Assembly: GCF_012933465.1 (NCBI RefSeq)
Contig: NZ_JABBND010000015.1
Location: forward strand, 62,001-126,000
Origin: Actinomycetospora sp. TBRC 11914
GTDB lineage: Bacteria; Actinomycetota; Actinomycetes; Mycobacteriales; Pseudonocardiaceae
Direction of reading: 5' to 3'
Length of the DNA: 64,000 bases
Both the position numbers and the translations under genes were made by a program. The notes under the pieces were generated by a model, which ran no database searches, was not told the origin of the DNA, and saw only the letters and a program-made list of their open reading frames with translations. Positions 51,708-60,344 of this stretch are shown piece after piece (the stretch's first letter is position 1; every line of letters begins with the position of its first letter).

Positions 51708-53039
51708 GGTGGTGTCCTCCCCAGTGGTGGTTGTGCCGGTGGACCGTGCGGTCGTCCGGCGCCTGGTCCCCCGGCGCGGGGGCCCGGCGGTGCGGGACCT
51801 CCCGGCGACGCCGCGTCGGCCGGCCTCGACGGCCGTGCGGGCGGCCATGAGCGCGAAGGGCAGTGGGTCGTCGGCGGCGAACCAGGCGGGCTCGTCGATC
51901 CCGCGCAGCGAGCCCGCCCAGCCGCGGACGTCCAGCTCGCCACGCCGCAGGTGGGTGAGCGCGGCGACGGGGTCGTAGGGCTCGACGACGAAGCGGCGCG
52001 GCTCGGGCGGATCCGCGGGCACCGGTCGGCCGGTGAGGTCGAGGTGCGCCGCGACCGCGACGTCGGTCCCGCCGCGTCCGCGGAACACCCGGAACTGCGC
52101 CCCGAAGCGCGGGTTCGCGTCGAGCAGCTTCGGCTCGCCGTCGCGGGGATCGACCCGCAGGTCGAGGTCGACCACCCCCCGGTAGCCGGCGCGACGCAGG
52201 AAGCCGGTCGCCGCCGCGGCCAGCGCGGGCCACGGCTCGACCCGTCCGAGGCTGGTCAGCCCGGCATGTGCGGGGTAGGAGCGTTCCTTGACACCGGTCC
52301 CGACGAACGCCGCGCCGCCGTCGCCGTCGAGGTAGGCGTGGACGAACCAGTCCTGCGGCCCGCCGTCGGGACCGGTCGGGGCCAGGTACTCCTGCACCAG
52401 CAGCGACCCCGGCCGCGCCGCGACCTCGGCGACGAGCTCGTCCAGCTCGACCCGGGCGCGCACGATCGACGTGCTCGCCCGGCCGCCGCGGTCCCCCAGC
52501 CGCTTGACGACCAGCGGCAGCCCGAGCTCGCCGGCGAGGGCGCGGACCCGCGCGGGGTCGGTGACCCGTTCGGTGCGGGGCGAGGCCATCCCGTGCTCGG
52601 CGCAGAGCCCGGGCAGCTGCGCCTTGTCAGCCAGGCGACGGGGCAGCGCGGCAGGCACGCGGGGGAAGAGGAACCGGTCGCGGAGTGCCTCGCCGTGCTC
52701 GGCGAGCAGCATCGCCCCGGCATCGTCCGTGGTGAGGAGGACCGCCGGGGCCGCGAGGTCCCGGGCGATGCGGTCGAGGCCGGCGAGCACCACGGTGGGG
52801 TCGGCGGGGTCGGACCACCACGGCCAGCGGCGGGTGAGGTGGCGCGACCGCGCGGCGGGCGCCCAGCCGTGCTCGTGCACGCCGTGCACGGCGACCCCGC
52901 GGCTGCCGAGCGAGCGGATGACGCCGAGGGCACCGTGGTGCATCACGTTCGGGTCGGTCTTGAGGACCACGGCCGGCACGCCGGTGTCGAGCAGGCCGTC
53001 CCCGGGCCCCCCGCGGTGGAGCAGCGCCACCGTGGTCAC
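50493..53039 (-). CDS. In-frame fusion of an ATP-grasp ligase and an FAD-dependent oxidoreductase
   Basis: One open frame of 848 residues. Residues 1-400 are an ATP-grasp enzyme (LVVKRLGDRGGRAS, LLVQEYLAPTG, LDANPRFGAQF), expected to activate a carboxylate and couple it to an amine. A basic Arg/Thr/Gly linker (405-444) leads without a stop codon into an FAD/NAD(P)-binding protein from Met445 (VVIIGAGPYGLSLGAHL, VVVLGAGQAALESAALL, LAGTGYRID), resembling lysine/ornithine N-hydroxylases. GGAGG lies 8 nt before Met445, so the second half may also be made separately. The GTG at 53039 overlaps the dehydrogenase stop. A lost stop codon by mutation or sequencing error cannot be excluded. Confidence 0.75.
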   Translation of the reverse strand: MTTVALLHRGGPGDGLLDTGVPAVVLKTDPNVMHHGALGVIRSLGSRGVAVHGVHEHGWAPAARSRHLTRRWPWWSDPADPTVVLAGLDRIARDLAAPAVLLTTDDAGAMLLAEHGEALRDRFLFPRVPAALPRRLADKAQLPGLCAEHGMASPRTERVTDPARVRALAGELGLPLVVKRLGDRGGRASTSIVRARVELDELVAEVAARPGSLLVQEYLAPTGPDGGPQDWFVHAYLDGDGGAAFVGTGVKERSYPAHAGLTSLGRVEPWPALAAAATGFLRRAGYRGVVDLDLRVDPRDGEPKLLDANPRFGAQFRVFRGRGGTDVAVAAHLDLTGRPVPADPPEPRRFVVEPYDPVAALTHLRRGELDVRGWAGSLRGIDEPAWFAADDPLPFALMAARTAVEAGRRGVAGRSRTAGPPRRGTRRRTTARSTGTTTTGEDTTMQDRTDVVIIGAGPYGLSLGAHLAPTGLRVRQFGSAMQAWKTMPKGMFLKSQGFASSLSDPRGTHTLEAYCRRTETPYAHYGVPVALDTFVAYGEWFARELLPDLEDTPVVGLAQDERGFRVELADGEVVHAPQVVVAVGLTGAAALPPELAGLPARLVSHTSDQSDMAEFSGRRVVVLGAGQAALESAALLHEAGADTRLVARAEQIAWNGEPLAAQRSLWRRLREPEAPLGSGWGTWFYSNRPDLYHRLPDNVRLSRARSALGPAGAYWLRPRVEGVVPILTGHRLTGAEVDGDEVRLDLRDASGRQRVLHAEHVLAGTGYRIDLSRMGFLEPGLRSRITMLGSTPSVTADYRSSVPGLYFCGPAVTPSLGPVMRFAYGSAHAAKAAARSIVASTPTPAPVA

Positions 53040-54391
53040 ACCACCTGGCGGCGGGTGCCGGGCGCGTCGAAGCGGTAGGTCGCGTCGAGCACCCGCGGGC
53101 AGCGGCGGACCCAGTCGTGGTCGACGCCGGGGTGCACCACCTGCACGATCGCGAGGTCCGTGTCCCGGCCGCCCGGGTCGGGCACCGACCGCAGCTCCCG
53201 CCCGTCCTCGAGACGGATCACCGGCATGAGCGGGTCGTGGTAGGCGACGTCCGCGCCCCGGTCGAGCAGGGCCGCGATGAGCGGGAGGGCGGGCGACTCC
53301 CGCACGTCGCGGACGCCGGCCTTGTAGCTGACCCCGACGACCGTGAGGCGCGCACCGGCCAGCTCGATGCCGTCGGCGGCCAGGACCTCGGCGGCGCGGT
53401 CGGCGACGCGCAGCGGGCGGTCCTCGATCGCGTGCATCGTCGCGTCCACGAGCGGGGCGGGTGTCCCGGAGACCTGGAGCTGGGCGAGCAGGTAGTGCGG
53501 GTCGCAGGGGATGCAGTGACCGCCCACGCCGGGCCCGGGGAAGGCGCCGAGGAAGCCGTAGGGCTTGGTGCCCGCCGCGAGGGTCACCTCGATCGGGTCG
53601 ATGCCGAACGTGCCGCACGCGTCGGCGAACTCGTTGGCCAGTGCCAGGGAGACGGCCCGGAAGATGTTCTCGTAGAGCTTGGTGAGCTCAGCGACCTCGG
53701 GCGAGCTGACCAGGAAGACCGAGTCGGTGAGCGCCGAGACCACACCCGCGGCCGCCGAGGCGCAGTCGGCGGTGATCCCACCGACCACCCGCGGGGTCTC
53801 GCGCTGCCGGTGGTCGTGGTTGCCGGGGTCGATCCGTTCGGGGCTGAACGCCACGAACACGTCGGTGCCGGGGACGAGCCCGCGGGCGTGCAGCGGTTCG
53901 GCGAGCAGCTCGCGGGTGGTGCCGACGTACGTGGTCGAGGTCAGGATGATCGTCTGGCCGGGGTGGGCGTGCGCCACGACGGTGCCGCAGGCGGACCGCA
54001 GGGCCCGGAGATCGGGGCTGCGGTCCGCGAGGACCGGCGTGGGGACGCAGACGACGACGACGTCGGCGGCGTCGAGCGTCCCGGGGTCGGTGGTGAGGTC
54101 GAGCCGCCCGGCGTCGAGGACGAGCTCGAGGGTCCGGCGCGCCTCGTCGTCGAGGTCCACGTCCCGCTCGGCGATCCCGGCGAGCCGCGCCGGGTCGACG
54201 TCGAGACCGACGACCCGGTGCGCCGCGTGCTCCACGGCCAGGGCGGTCGGCAGCCCGACGTAGCCGAGTCCGACCACGGCGACCGTCCCGAGCCGCTCCG
54301 ACTCCGCGGGGCGGGTGAACGCGACGAGGTCCTGCGCCAGCAACCGCTCGCGACCGTTGATCGCGAGGGAGAGCGGGGTGGTGGCGACCAT
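53036..54391 (-). CDS. Nucleotide-sugar dehydrogenase (UDP-ManNAc/UDP-glucose dehydrogenase family)
   Basis: 451 residues. Oxidises a UDP-sugar C6 alcohol to a uronic acid using NAD. Features are VAVVGLGYVGLPTALAV (NAD site), SPERIDPGN, ENIFRAVSLALANEFA and the catalytic Cys in GVGGHCIPCDPHYL, plus a C-terminal VGVSYKAGVRDVRESPAL. The SPERIDPGN and GGHCIPCDP forms favour the WecC/TviB-like (UDP-HexNAc) branch over Ugd, but this is a judgement by eye. AGGAGGG 8 nt before the ATG at 54391 makes this a fresh translation start. Confidence 0.9.
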   Translation of the reverse strand: MVATTPLSLAINGRERLLAQDLVAFTRPAESERLGTVAVVGLGYVGLPTALAVEHAAHRVVGLDVDPARLAGIAERDVDLDDEARRTLELVLDAGRLDLTTDPGTLDAADVVVVCVPTPVLADRSPDLRALRSACGTVVAHAHPGQTIILTSTTYVGTTRELLAEPLHARGLVPGTDVFVAFSPERIDPGNHDHRQRETPRVVGGITADCASAAAGVVSALTDSVFLVSSPEVAELTKLYENIFRAVSLALANEFADACGTFGIDPIEVTLAAGTKPYGFLGAFPGPGVGGHCIPCDPHYLLAQLQVSGTPAPLVDATMHAIEDRPLRVADRAAEVLAADGIELAGARLTVVGVSYKAGVRDVRESPALPLIAALLDRGADVAYHDPLMPVIRLEDGRELRSVPDPGGRDTDLAIVQVVHPGVDHDWVRRCPRVLDATYRFDAPGTRRQVV

Positions 54392-54436
54392 CGGCCGTCC
54401 CTCCTGGGGCTACGCGACGGGCGCCCTGCCCGCCGA

Positions 54437-55606
54437 TCACCAGCCTGCGGCGCGCACGGCGGACGGACCTCGGTCATCCACACCAGTCGTCCTACGCAGG
54501 TCGGTCGATCGCGCGCCGGAGGAAGCCGCCGCCGCGGTGACCGCCGCGAGGTGGTCGAGGGCGTGCCGGAGGTCGAAGTCGCGGGCGTGGGCGGCGGCCG
54601 CCGCGCCCTCCGCGACACGGCGGCGGGGGTCGTGGAGCCGGGCCACCACGGCGGAGGCGAGCGCCGCCTCGTCCTCCGGCGGCACGAGGGCCCCGGTCCC
54701 CTCGCCGACCGCGTCCGCGAGCCCCGGGACCCGGCTGGCGACCACGGGCCGGCCCGTCGCGAGCGCTTCGAGCAGGGCCAACGAGAGCCCCTCCCACCGG
54801 GAGGGCAGGACGACGACGTCGGCCGCCGCCAGCCACGTCCGCACGTCGCCCACCTCCCCGACCGCGGCGATGCCGGCCTCCGCGGGGCCCACCGTGTCGT
54901 GCCGCTCCCCGACCAGGACCAGCCGGGCGCCGGGCACCGCCGCGCGGACCGCGGGCCACGCCCGCACCGCGACGTCCTGGCCCTTCTGCCGGCACACCCG
55001 GCCCACGCAGACCGCCACGGGGTCGTCGGGTCCGAGCGCGAGGGCGGCGCGGGCGGCGCGGCGGGCCGCCGGACCGGCCGGGCGGTACCGGGTGAGGTCG
55101 ACGCCGTTGCGCACCACCGCGAGGGCGCCCGGGATCGCGGCCTCGACCGCGAGTCCCGCTTCCCCCGGCCCCACACACACGCACAGGTCCGTCCAGCGGG
55201 CACCGTGGCGTTCCCAGGCGCGGGCCGCGGTCGCGAGCACGGGCCCGCCCGCGAGCCACGACCAGCCGTGCGGCGACACGAGCGTCGGGACCGCACCGCG
55301 CACGGCGAGCCGGCCGGCCAGCGAGGCCTTCGACGAGTGCAGGTGGAGCACGTCCGGGCGCGCGAGGTCGACGATCCGCCGCAGGCTCCGGATCTCGGCC
55401 ACCGTCCGGAGGCCGGGTGCGCGACGGGCGGGCCACACCAGGTGCGGGACGCCGCGGCGGAGGAGCGCGACCGGCAGGGATCCGGTCCCGGGGCACGCGA
55501 CGGCGACCTGCCAGCCGCGGGCGCGCTGGTCGGCGGCCACCTGCTCGACCGCCACCGCGACCCCGCCCTCCACGGGCTGGGCGACGTGCAGGACCCGCGG
55601 GACCAC
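54437..55606 (-). CDS. Glycosyltransferase family 4
   Basis: 389 residues, GT-B fold, starting VPRVLHVAQPVEGGVAVAVEQ. Donor-binding region VVRNGVDLTRYRP, VGRVCRQKGQDVAVRAW, VVLPSRWEGLSLALLEALA (EX7E). Likely adds one sugar of the repeat unit in the cytosol. GTG start 3 bp after the stop of the upstream deacetylase. Confidence 0.9.
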   Translation of the reverse strand: MVPRVLHVAQPVEGGVAVAVEQVAADQRARGWQVAVACPGTGSLPVALLRRGVPHLVWPARRAPGLRTVAEIRSLRRIVDLARPDVLHLHSSKASLAGRLAVRGAVPTLVSPHGWSWLAGGPVLATAARAWERHGARWTDLCVCVGPGEAGLAVEAAIPGALAVVRNGVDLTRYRPAGPAARRAARAALALGPDDPVAVCVGRVCRQKGQDVAVRAWPAVRAAVPGARLVLVGERHDTVGPAEAGIAAVGEVGDVRTWLAAADVVVLPSRWEGLSLALLEALATGRPVVASRVPGLADAVGEGTGALVPPEDEAALASAVVARLHDPRRRVAEGAAAAAHARDFDLRHALDHLAAVTAAAASSGARSTDLRRTTGVDDRGPSAVRAAGW

Positions 55607-55609
55607 GGG

Positions 55610-56374
55610 CTAGTCCCGCGCCCTTCCGGCCCCCGACAGGGGCGGCTCCCGCCGCGGGAGGCGCGTCCCGCCGCCCTCGCGGCGCTCGGCCGCGGTGTGC
55701 CGTGCCCACTTCGCGGCCAGACGTACCGCGCCGTCGCGGTCGCCCACGTAGGTCCGGGGCAGGGCGAGGTCCCCCGGGGCGGGCGGGCGGCCCGTCGCGC
55801 AGGCGTGGCCGTAGCCCGCGGCGCGCACCGCGGCGACGGCTCGCTCGTCGTGGGCGCCGTAGGGATAGCAGAACCCCGTCACGGGCTGCCGGACGACGTC
55901 CTCGAGCGCCTGGCGGCTCTCCCCCACCTCGCGCACCAGGTCGGCCTCCGCGATCGGCGCGTCGAGCGGCACGTGGGTCATGCCGTGCGCCCCGATCTCC
56001 ACTCCCTCACCGGCCACGGCGGCGACCTCGTCCGCGGTCATCAGGTCCTTGCGCTCGCCGTCGGGGTCCCAGTGGTTGTGGCCACCGAAGAGGCCGGGCA
56101 GGACGTAGACGGTGGCGCCGAAGCCGTGACGGTGCAGGATCGGGACCACGGTGTCGGCGAAGTCGCGGTATCCGTCGTCGAAGGTGAGGCCCACGAGTCC
56201 CCGCGCGGCGCCCCGGCGCCGAGCGGCGAGCAACGTCCCCACGCCGACCCCGACCAGGCCCCCGCGGCGCAACCAGGTGAACTGCGCGTCGAGGCGTTCC
56301 GGGTGCACCGTCACCTGGTGGGGATCCCGCTCGTACGGTGTGACCGAGTGGTACATGAGGATCCACGGCGTCAT
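55610..56374 (-). CDS. Polysaccharide deacetylase (CE4), cytosolic-looking
   Basis: 254 residues with a NodB-type domain: LTFDDGYRDF (catalytic Asp-Asp), the metal-binding His pair in IGAHGMTHVPL and GFCYPYGAHDERAV. It opens MTPWILMYHSV and has no signal peptide, so it may act on lipid-linked or nucleotide-linked sugar inside the cell. ATGA overlap with the next deacetylase gene upstream; TAG stop. Confidence 0.9.
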   Translation of the reverse strand: MTPWILMYHSVTPYERDPHQVTVHPERLDAQFTWLRRGGLVGVGVGTLLAARRRGAARGLVGLTFDDGYRDFADTVVPILHRHGFGATVYVLPGLFGGHNHWDPDGERKDLMTADEVAAVAGEGVEIGAHGMTHVPLDAPIAEADLVREVGESRQALEDVVRQPVTGFCYPYGAHDERAVAAVRAAGYGHACATGRPPAPGDLALPRTYVGDRDGAVRLAAKWARHTAAERREGGGTRLPRREPPLSGAGRARD

Positions 56375-58167
56375 CGGGCCACGTCCTCCCGCTCCGCGTC
56401 CGGCGACCTCACGGTCGACTCGTCGTCACCTCGGGCGTCGGAGGTGTCCTCACCGGTCTCCCACGGGCCCCACGCAGGTCGGGGCTCGGGCACGGCCGGC
56501 GCTTCTCCTCGACCGCCGGGCCGCCGGCGCCGCAGGTAGTGGTGCGCGAGCCCGATGACGGCGCCGAGCAGTCCCAGTGCGGCCGCCACGACGGCGCCGA
56601 GCTCGAGCACGCCCCGCAGCCCCGGGGAGATCAGCGAGGGAGCCGGCACGGCTGCCTCGGTGTAGGCCGTGCTCTGCACCCAGCCGACGGCGCCGACCGC
56701 GAGACCGGCCGCGACCCCGGTGGTGTCCGGCGGCGCGGGCGGGGTGTCCCAGGCGATCGGCGCCCAGTCCGCGGCGGGGCCGACGAACGGACTGGCTGTC
56801 CAGTACTCCCAGGACCCGGTGCCCGTGCGCCGGTACACCACGAACTGGGTGGGCACCGACGAGCGGTACTGCGCGGCGAGGTGGGTCTGCGTCCCCGGCG
56901 ACGTCGTCACCGTGCACTGGCCCAGATCCAGCCGGGGCAGCATCGTCGCATCGCCGTTCGTGTACGAGGACACCGTGACCGTCTCGTACGGCGGACCCGC
57001 GGGCCCCGCGGGCGTGTAGCGGAAGTCGGCGACGTTCTGGCCGTACCCCGTGGGCTCCCAGCAGTCGGGGACGACCCCGGAACCCGTCGTGAGCTGACCG
57101 TCGGGGATCGACGTCGCCGTCGCCGCGGGGGCGGTGTGGGGCGGCCCTGCCCGGCCGCCCACGGTCTGGCCCACGGTCTGGCCCACGGTACGGACCACGA
57201 GGGTCCCGGCACGCTGCTGGGCGGCCAGCCAGGCGGCGAACTGGTCGAGCAGCACCGGGCTCGTGGAGAGCGTCCCGCAGTTGTCGCACGACTCGTGGTG
57301 GAAGATGAACGGGACCCAGCCCCCACCGGAGCTCTGGGCGGCCGTCACGAACGCCTCGAGGTCCGCCAGCGTCGTGGTCTGCACGATGTCGGGCGGGGTC
57401 CTGAGGGCGTAGGGGTCGGCCGGCGGGAGGCCCTCGGCGCTGGTGCACGCCGGGCAGGCCGCGCTCGTCGGTCCGACGCCGTGATCGAGCCGACCGCTCG
57501 TGTACCCGCAGTCCCGCACCGCGGCCTCCACCGCGGGCGAGGCCATGCCGAAGGGGTAGGCGAACGACACCGGGTCGAAGCCCCAGGAGGTGAGCGTGGC
57601 ACGGTCGTCGCAGATCTGACGGGCCGTCTCGTCGGGGGCGTCCAGGGGAAGGTTCGGGTGCGAGACGGAGTGACCGCCGATCTCGTTGCCGGCGGCGGCG
57701 ACCTGGGTGAGGTCGGCCCGGGTCATGTAGTTCGGCTGGCCGACGGCGCCGGTGTTGATGTAGAAGGTCCCGGCGAGCCCGTTCTGCCGCAGGGTCGGCA
57801 GGTACTGCATCTGGCCCGCGAGCCCGTCGTCGAAGGTCAACGAGACGACGAGGGGGGTCGAGCCGCCGGCCGCCCTCGGGAAGGCGGCGGGGGACGCCGA
57901 CGCGACGCCCGGAGCACTCGCGTCCGGAGCACTCGCGCCCGGAGCACTCGCGCCCGGAGCCACCCTCGCCGTGCCGACGGCGGGCGCCGTGCCGGCGACG
58001 AGTGCCACCGCGGCGACGCTGACGGCGACGACGGCGAGGACCACGGCCACCGCGAGCAGCGGCCGGGCCGGCCGCCCGGATCGTCGCCCGGCCGGGGCCG
58101 GGTCGTTCTGCCCCGGGCTCCGCGGTTCCGGCGCGCCCGTCGCGGGACCAGGCTCCCGGGGGCTCAT
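56371..58167 (-). CDS. Large membrane-bound polysaccharide deacetylase (CE4) with extra C-terminal domain
   Basis: 598 residues. An N-terminal transmembrane helix (about 37-60) leads to a short GASAP-repeat linker and a CE4 domain: SLTFDDGLAGQM, IGGHSVSHPNLPL and FAYPFGMASPAV. Residues 350-500 form a beta-rich domain of unknown type (PDCWEPTGYGQNVADFRYTP and onward). A second transmembrane helix (about 525-550) and an acidic cytoplasmic tail end the protein. Probably deacetylates the exported polymer. ATGA overlaps at both ends. Confidence 0.87.
   Translation of the reverse strand: MSPREPGPATGAPEPRSPGQNDPAPAGRRSGRPARPLLAVAVVLAVVAVSVAAVALVAGTAPAVGTARVAPGASAPGASAPDASAPGVASASPAAFPRAAGGSTPLVVSLTFDDGLAGQMQYLPTLRQNGLAGTFYINTGAVGQPNYMTRADLTQVAAAGNEIGGHSVSHPNLPLDAPDETARQICDDRATLTSWGFDPVSFAYPFGMASPAVEAAVRDCGYTSGRLDHGVGPTSAACPACTSAEGLPPADPYALRTPPDIVQTTTLADLEAFVTAAQSSGGGWVPFIFHHESCDNCGTLSTSPVLLDQFAAWLAAQQRAGTLVVRTVGQTVGQTVGGRAGPPHTAPAATATSIPDGQLTTGSGVVPDCWEPTGYGQNVADFRYTPAGPAGPPYETVTVSSYTNGDATMLPRLDLGQCTVTTSPGTQTHLAAQYRSSVPTQFVVYRRTGTGSWEYWTASPFVGPAADWAPIAWDTPPAPPDTTGVAAGLAVGAVGWVQSTAYTEAAVPAPSLISPGLRGVLELGAVVAAALGLLGAVIGLAHHYLRRRRPGGRGEAPAVPEPRPAWGPWETGEDTSDARGDDESTVRSPDAEREDVAR
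57909..57953 (-). repeat. 15-bp tandem repeat coding GASAP units
   Basis: Three full copies (and part of a fourth) of a 15-bp unit, CCGGAGCACTCGCGY on the plus strand, within the linker of the large deacetylase. It keeps frame and encodes the repeated Gly-Ala-Ser-Ala-Pro. Copy number may vary between strains. Confidence 0.7.
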
Positions 58168-58856
58168 CGGCCCGCCCCCGCGAGGTCGGAGCGCGCCGCG
58201 GGCTCGCCGGGGAGCCCCGCGGAGCGGGCGAACGCGATGGCCTCGAGCCTGCTGTGGACCCCGAGCTTCGCGTACATGTTGCCCACGTGGCTGCGGACGG
58301 TGTTCTCGGAGAGCCGGAGCTTCCGGGCGAGGGTCGCGATGGCCTCGCCGCGCACCATCGCCGTGAGGATCTCCCGCTCGCGGTCGGTGAGCCGGTCCAG
58401 GGGACCGGTGCGACGGCGGGCGCGTCGGGCCTCGCCGCGCAGCCGCTCGAGCGCCGCGCCGAGCTGCTCCGGCGGGAACCAGCCGTGCCCCCGCGCGGCG
58501 GCCCGCACCATCGCCACCAGCTCCCCGACGTCGGCCTCCTTCGAGACCCAACCCTCGGCGCCGAGCACGGCCACGTCACCGGCGGTGCGCGGATCCTCGT
58601 CCGCGGAGAGGGCGATGACGTGGCTCTCCGGGAGGCGCCGACGCAGCGCCAGGATGAGTTCCCGGCGTTCGTCGTTCAGCGGCGAGACCTCGAGGACGAC
58701 CACGTCCGGCCGGGCTCGGACGGCGTGGGCGACGACGGTCTCGAGCCCGGACGGACCTCGGGTGTCGACCACGAGGTCCGGCTCGGTGCCGAGGCGTGCC
58801 GCCAGCGCCTCCACCAGCATCTGGTGGTCGTCGAGAAGCAGGATCCGCAACGTCAC
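58164..58856 (-). CDS. LuxR-family response regulator with altered phosphoacceptor
   Basis: 230 residues. The receiver domain keeps the acidic pair (LLLDDHQM) and the Lys (WVSKEA), but the phosphoacceptor position reads VVVLEVSP, Glu in place of Asp, which can mimic permanent phosphorylation. A NarL-type helix-turn-helix follows (LTDREREILTAMVRGEAIATLARKLRLSENTVRSHVGNMYAKLGVHSR). It is the promoter-proximal gene of the polysaccharide operon and overlaps the large deacetylase by 4 bp, so it probably regulates it. GTG at 58856 chosen for its receiver-like start VTLRILLLDDH; a TTG at 58898 is possible. Confidence 0.87.
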   Translation of the reverse strand: MTLRILLLDDHQMLVEALAARLGTEPDLVVDTRGPSGLETVVAHAVRARPDVVVLEVSPLNDERRELILALRRRLPESHVIALSADEDPRTAGDVAVLGAEGWVSKEADVGELVAMVRAAARGHGWFPPEQLGAALERLRGEARRARRRTGPLDRLTDREREILTAMVRGEAIATLARKLRLSENTVRSHVGNMYAKLGVHSRLEAIAFARSAGLPGEPAARSDLAGAGR

Positions 58857-58931
58857 GCTCCCAGGATGGGAACCTGCGCCTCTCCGGGCCTCGTGCAACT
58901 TGACCAGGACGAGGTGGGGCGAACGGCGGGC

Positions 58932-59579
58932 TCAGGGAGCAGACGGCGAGGTGACCAGCCCGTGACGGGCGGCGAGCGCGGCCGCCTCGAGGCGCGTGTG
59001 CACGCCCAGCTTGGTCAGGACGGCCTGCACATGTGTCCGCACGGTGGTCCTCGAGATCCCGAGCCCGGCCGCGATCTCCGACGTGCCGCGGCCCTCGACC
59101 ATCAGCCGCAGACACTCCCACTCGCGAGCGGTGAGATGCGCGGCGAGCCGTCGGACGTCGTCGTCGTCGCGGCACGCCGCCGTGGCGCGGCGGCGGGGAG
59201 GGAGCTCCAGCGCGACCTCACCGTCGAGGACGCGGTGGATCGCGTCGACGAGGGCGCTGATCCCCCTGGTCTTGTGGACGAAGCCGCGCGCCCCGAGGTC
59301 GAGGGCCCGCTGGACACCGCCGACGTCGGGATCCGCGGTGACCATGACGATCCGCGTGTCCGCGCTCGCGGCGAGGAGGTCGGGGATCAGGTCCAGCCCG
59401 TCGCCGTCGGCGAAGGTGCGGTCGAGCAGGCAGACGGCCGGACGGTGCTCCGTGACGGCCGCCAGGACGTCGCAGGCCCGGTGGGCGACCGCCCGGACAT
59501 CGAGCCGACGCTGCCCGAGCACGGTGCTCAGCGCGTCGACGAACACCCCGTGGTCGTCCCCGACGACCACGGTGCTCAC
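58932..59579 (-). CDS. LuxR-family response regulator (intact receiver)
   Basis: 215 residues. The receiver is complete: acidic pair in VVVGDDHGVF, phosphoacceptor Asp in VCLLDRTFADGDGLDL, Thr in MVTADPD, and Lys in FVHKTRG. C-terminal NarL-type helix-turn-helix (LTAREWECLRLMVEGRGTSEIAAGLGISRTTVRTHV). GTG start overlaps the stop of the histidine kinase gene by 4 bp, so the two form a two-component pair. Confidence 0.88.
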   Translation of the reverse strand: MSTVVVGDDHGVFVDALSTVLGQRRLDVRAVAHRACDVLAAVTEHRPAVCLLDRTFADGDGLDLIPDLLAASADTRIVMVTADPDVGGVQRALDLGARGFVHKTRGISALVDAIHRVLDGEVALELPPRRRATAACRDDDDVRRLAAHLTAREWECLRLMVEGRGTSEIAAGLGISRTTVRTHVQAVLTKLGVHTRLEAAALAARHGLVTSPSAP

Positions 59580-60265
59580 GCCAGCGCCTCTCGTCCCGTC
59601 GGACGCGGCGTCCTCGTGTCCCGGCCGCGCAGCACGACCTCGGCCACGGCGCCTCCCCCGCGCCGTGGCCGCAGCGTCACGTCCGCCCCGAGCCGGTCGG
59701 CGAGGGAGCGCACGATCGCGAGGCCCATGCCGCGTGAGCCCACCGGACCCCTCGTGGGGCCCGGCCCGTCGTCGAGGACCCGGATGACCGGGTGCGTCCT
59801 TCCGCACAGCTCCACCTGGACCCGGCCGGACGGACCCGCGGCACGCGCCGCGTTGTCGACGAGGTTGGACACCAGTCGCCGCAGGCCCTGGCGATCGGTC
59901 TCGGCGAGCATCCGGGGACCGGGGCAGAGCACCACCGTGCCCGGGCACGCGACGTCCCGCCCGGTGACCACGTCGTACAGCAGGTCCCCCAGGTCGACGA
60001 GGTCCCCGTCCGGCGCCCCCGCCGGCACGGACCCGCCCCTGACCAGGTCGAGCAGCAGATCGATCTCCCGCTCGACGAGCTCCAGGCGCTCGGCGGCCGC
60101 GGTGTCGAACCCTCCTTCCCCGCGCACGGCGGCGACGAGCGCGGAGAGCGTCGCCACCTCGTGACCGATGTCGTGCAGCAGTGCGGCATCAATCGTGTCC
60201 ACGCCCCGGGCCCTTTCTCGATCTCCCTCGTGCGCTCGCCCGAGGTACTCCCCCTTGATCGGCAT
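59576..60265 (-). CDS. Small soluble histidine kinase
   Basis: 229 residues without transmembrane helices or a recognisable sensor domain. H-box-like ALLHDIGHEVATLSALVAAV at about 45, followed by a GHKL ATPase domain with LVSNLVDNAARAA (N box), RVLDDGPGP (G1) and RGMGLAIVRSLADRLGA (G2). It is coupled to the response regulator gene by GTGA overlap. Start is uncertain: ATG at 60265 or GTG at 60202. Lacking a sensor, it may respond through partner proteins or an upstream kinase. Confidence 0.8.
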   Translation of the reverse strand: MPIKGEYLGRAHEGDRERARGVDTIDAALLHDIGHEVATLSALVAAVRGEGGFDTAAAERLELVEREIDLLLDLVRGGSVPAGAPDGDLVDLGDLLYDVVTGRDVACPGTVVLCPGPRMLAETDRQGLRRLVSNLVDNAARAAGPSGRVQVELCGRTHPVIRVLDDGPGPTRGPVGSRGMGLAIVRSLADRLGADVTLRPRRGGGAVAEVVLRGRDTRTPRPTGREALA

Positions 60266-60344
60266 TCCCGCTCTGCCCCGACCACCGGGCGTCGCGGGCT
60301 CGGTGGACCGCCGGCAGCCCTCCCGCTGCTCGAAGGTCACACCG

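Noticed and set aside
50493-53618. 1041-residue frame including sequence upstream of the ATP-grasp domain
   Set aside because: Residues before the GTG at 53039 overlap the nucleotide-sugar dehydrogenase gene in antisense-like composition; the GTGA overlap at 53036-53039 marks the real start.
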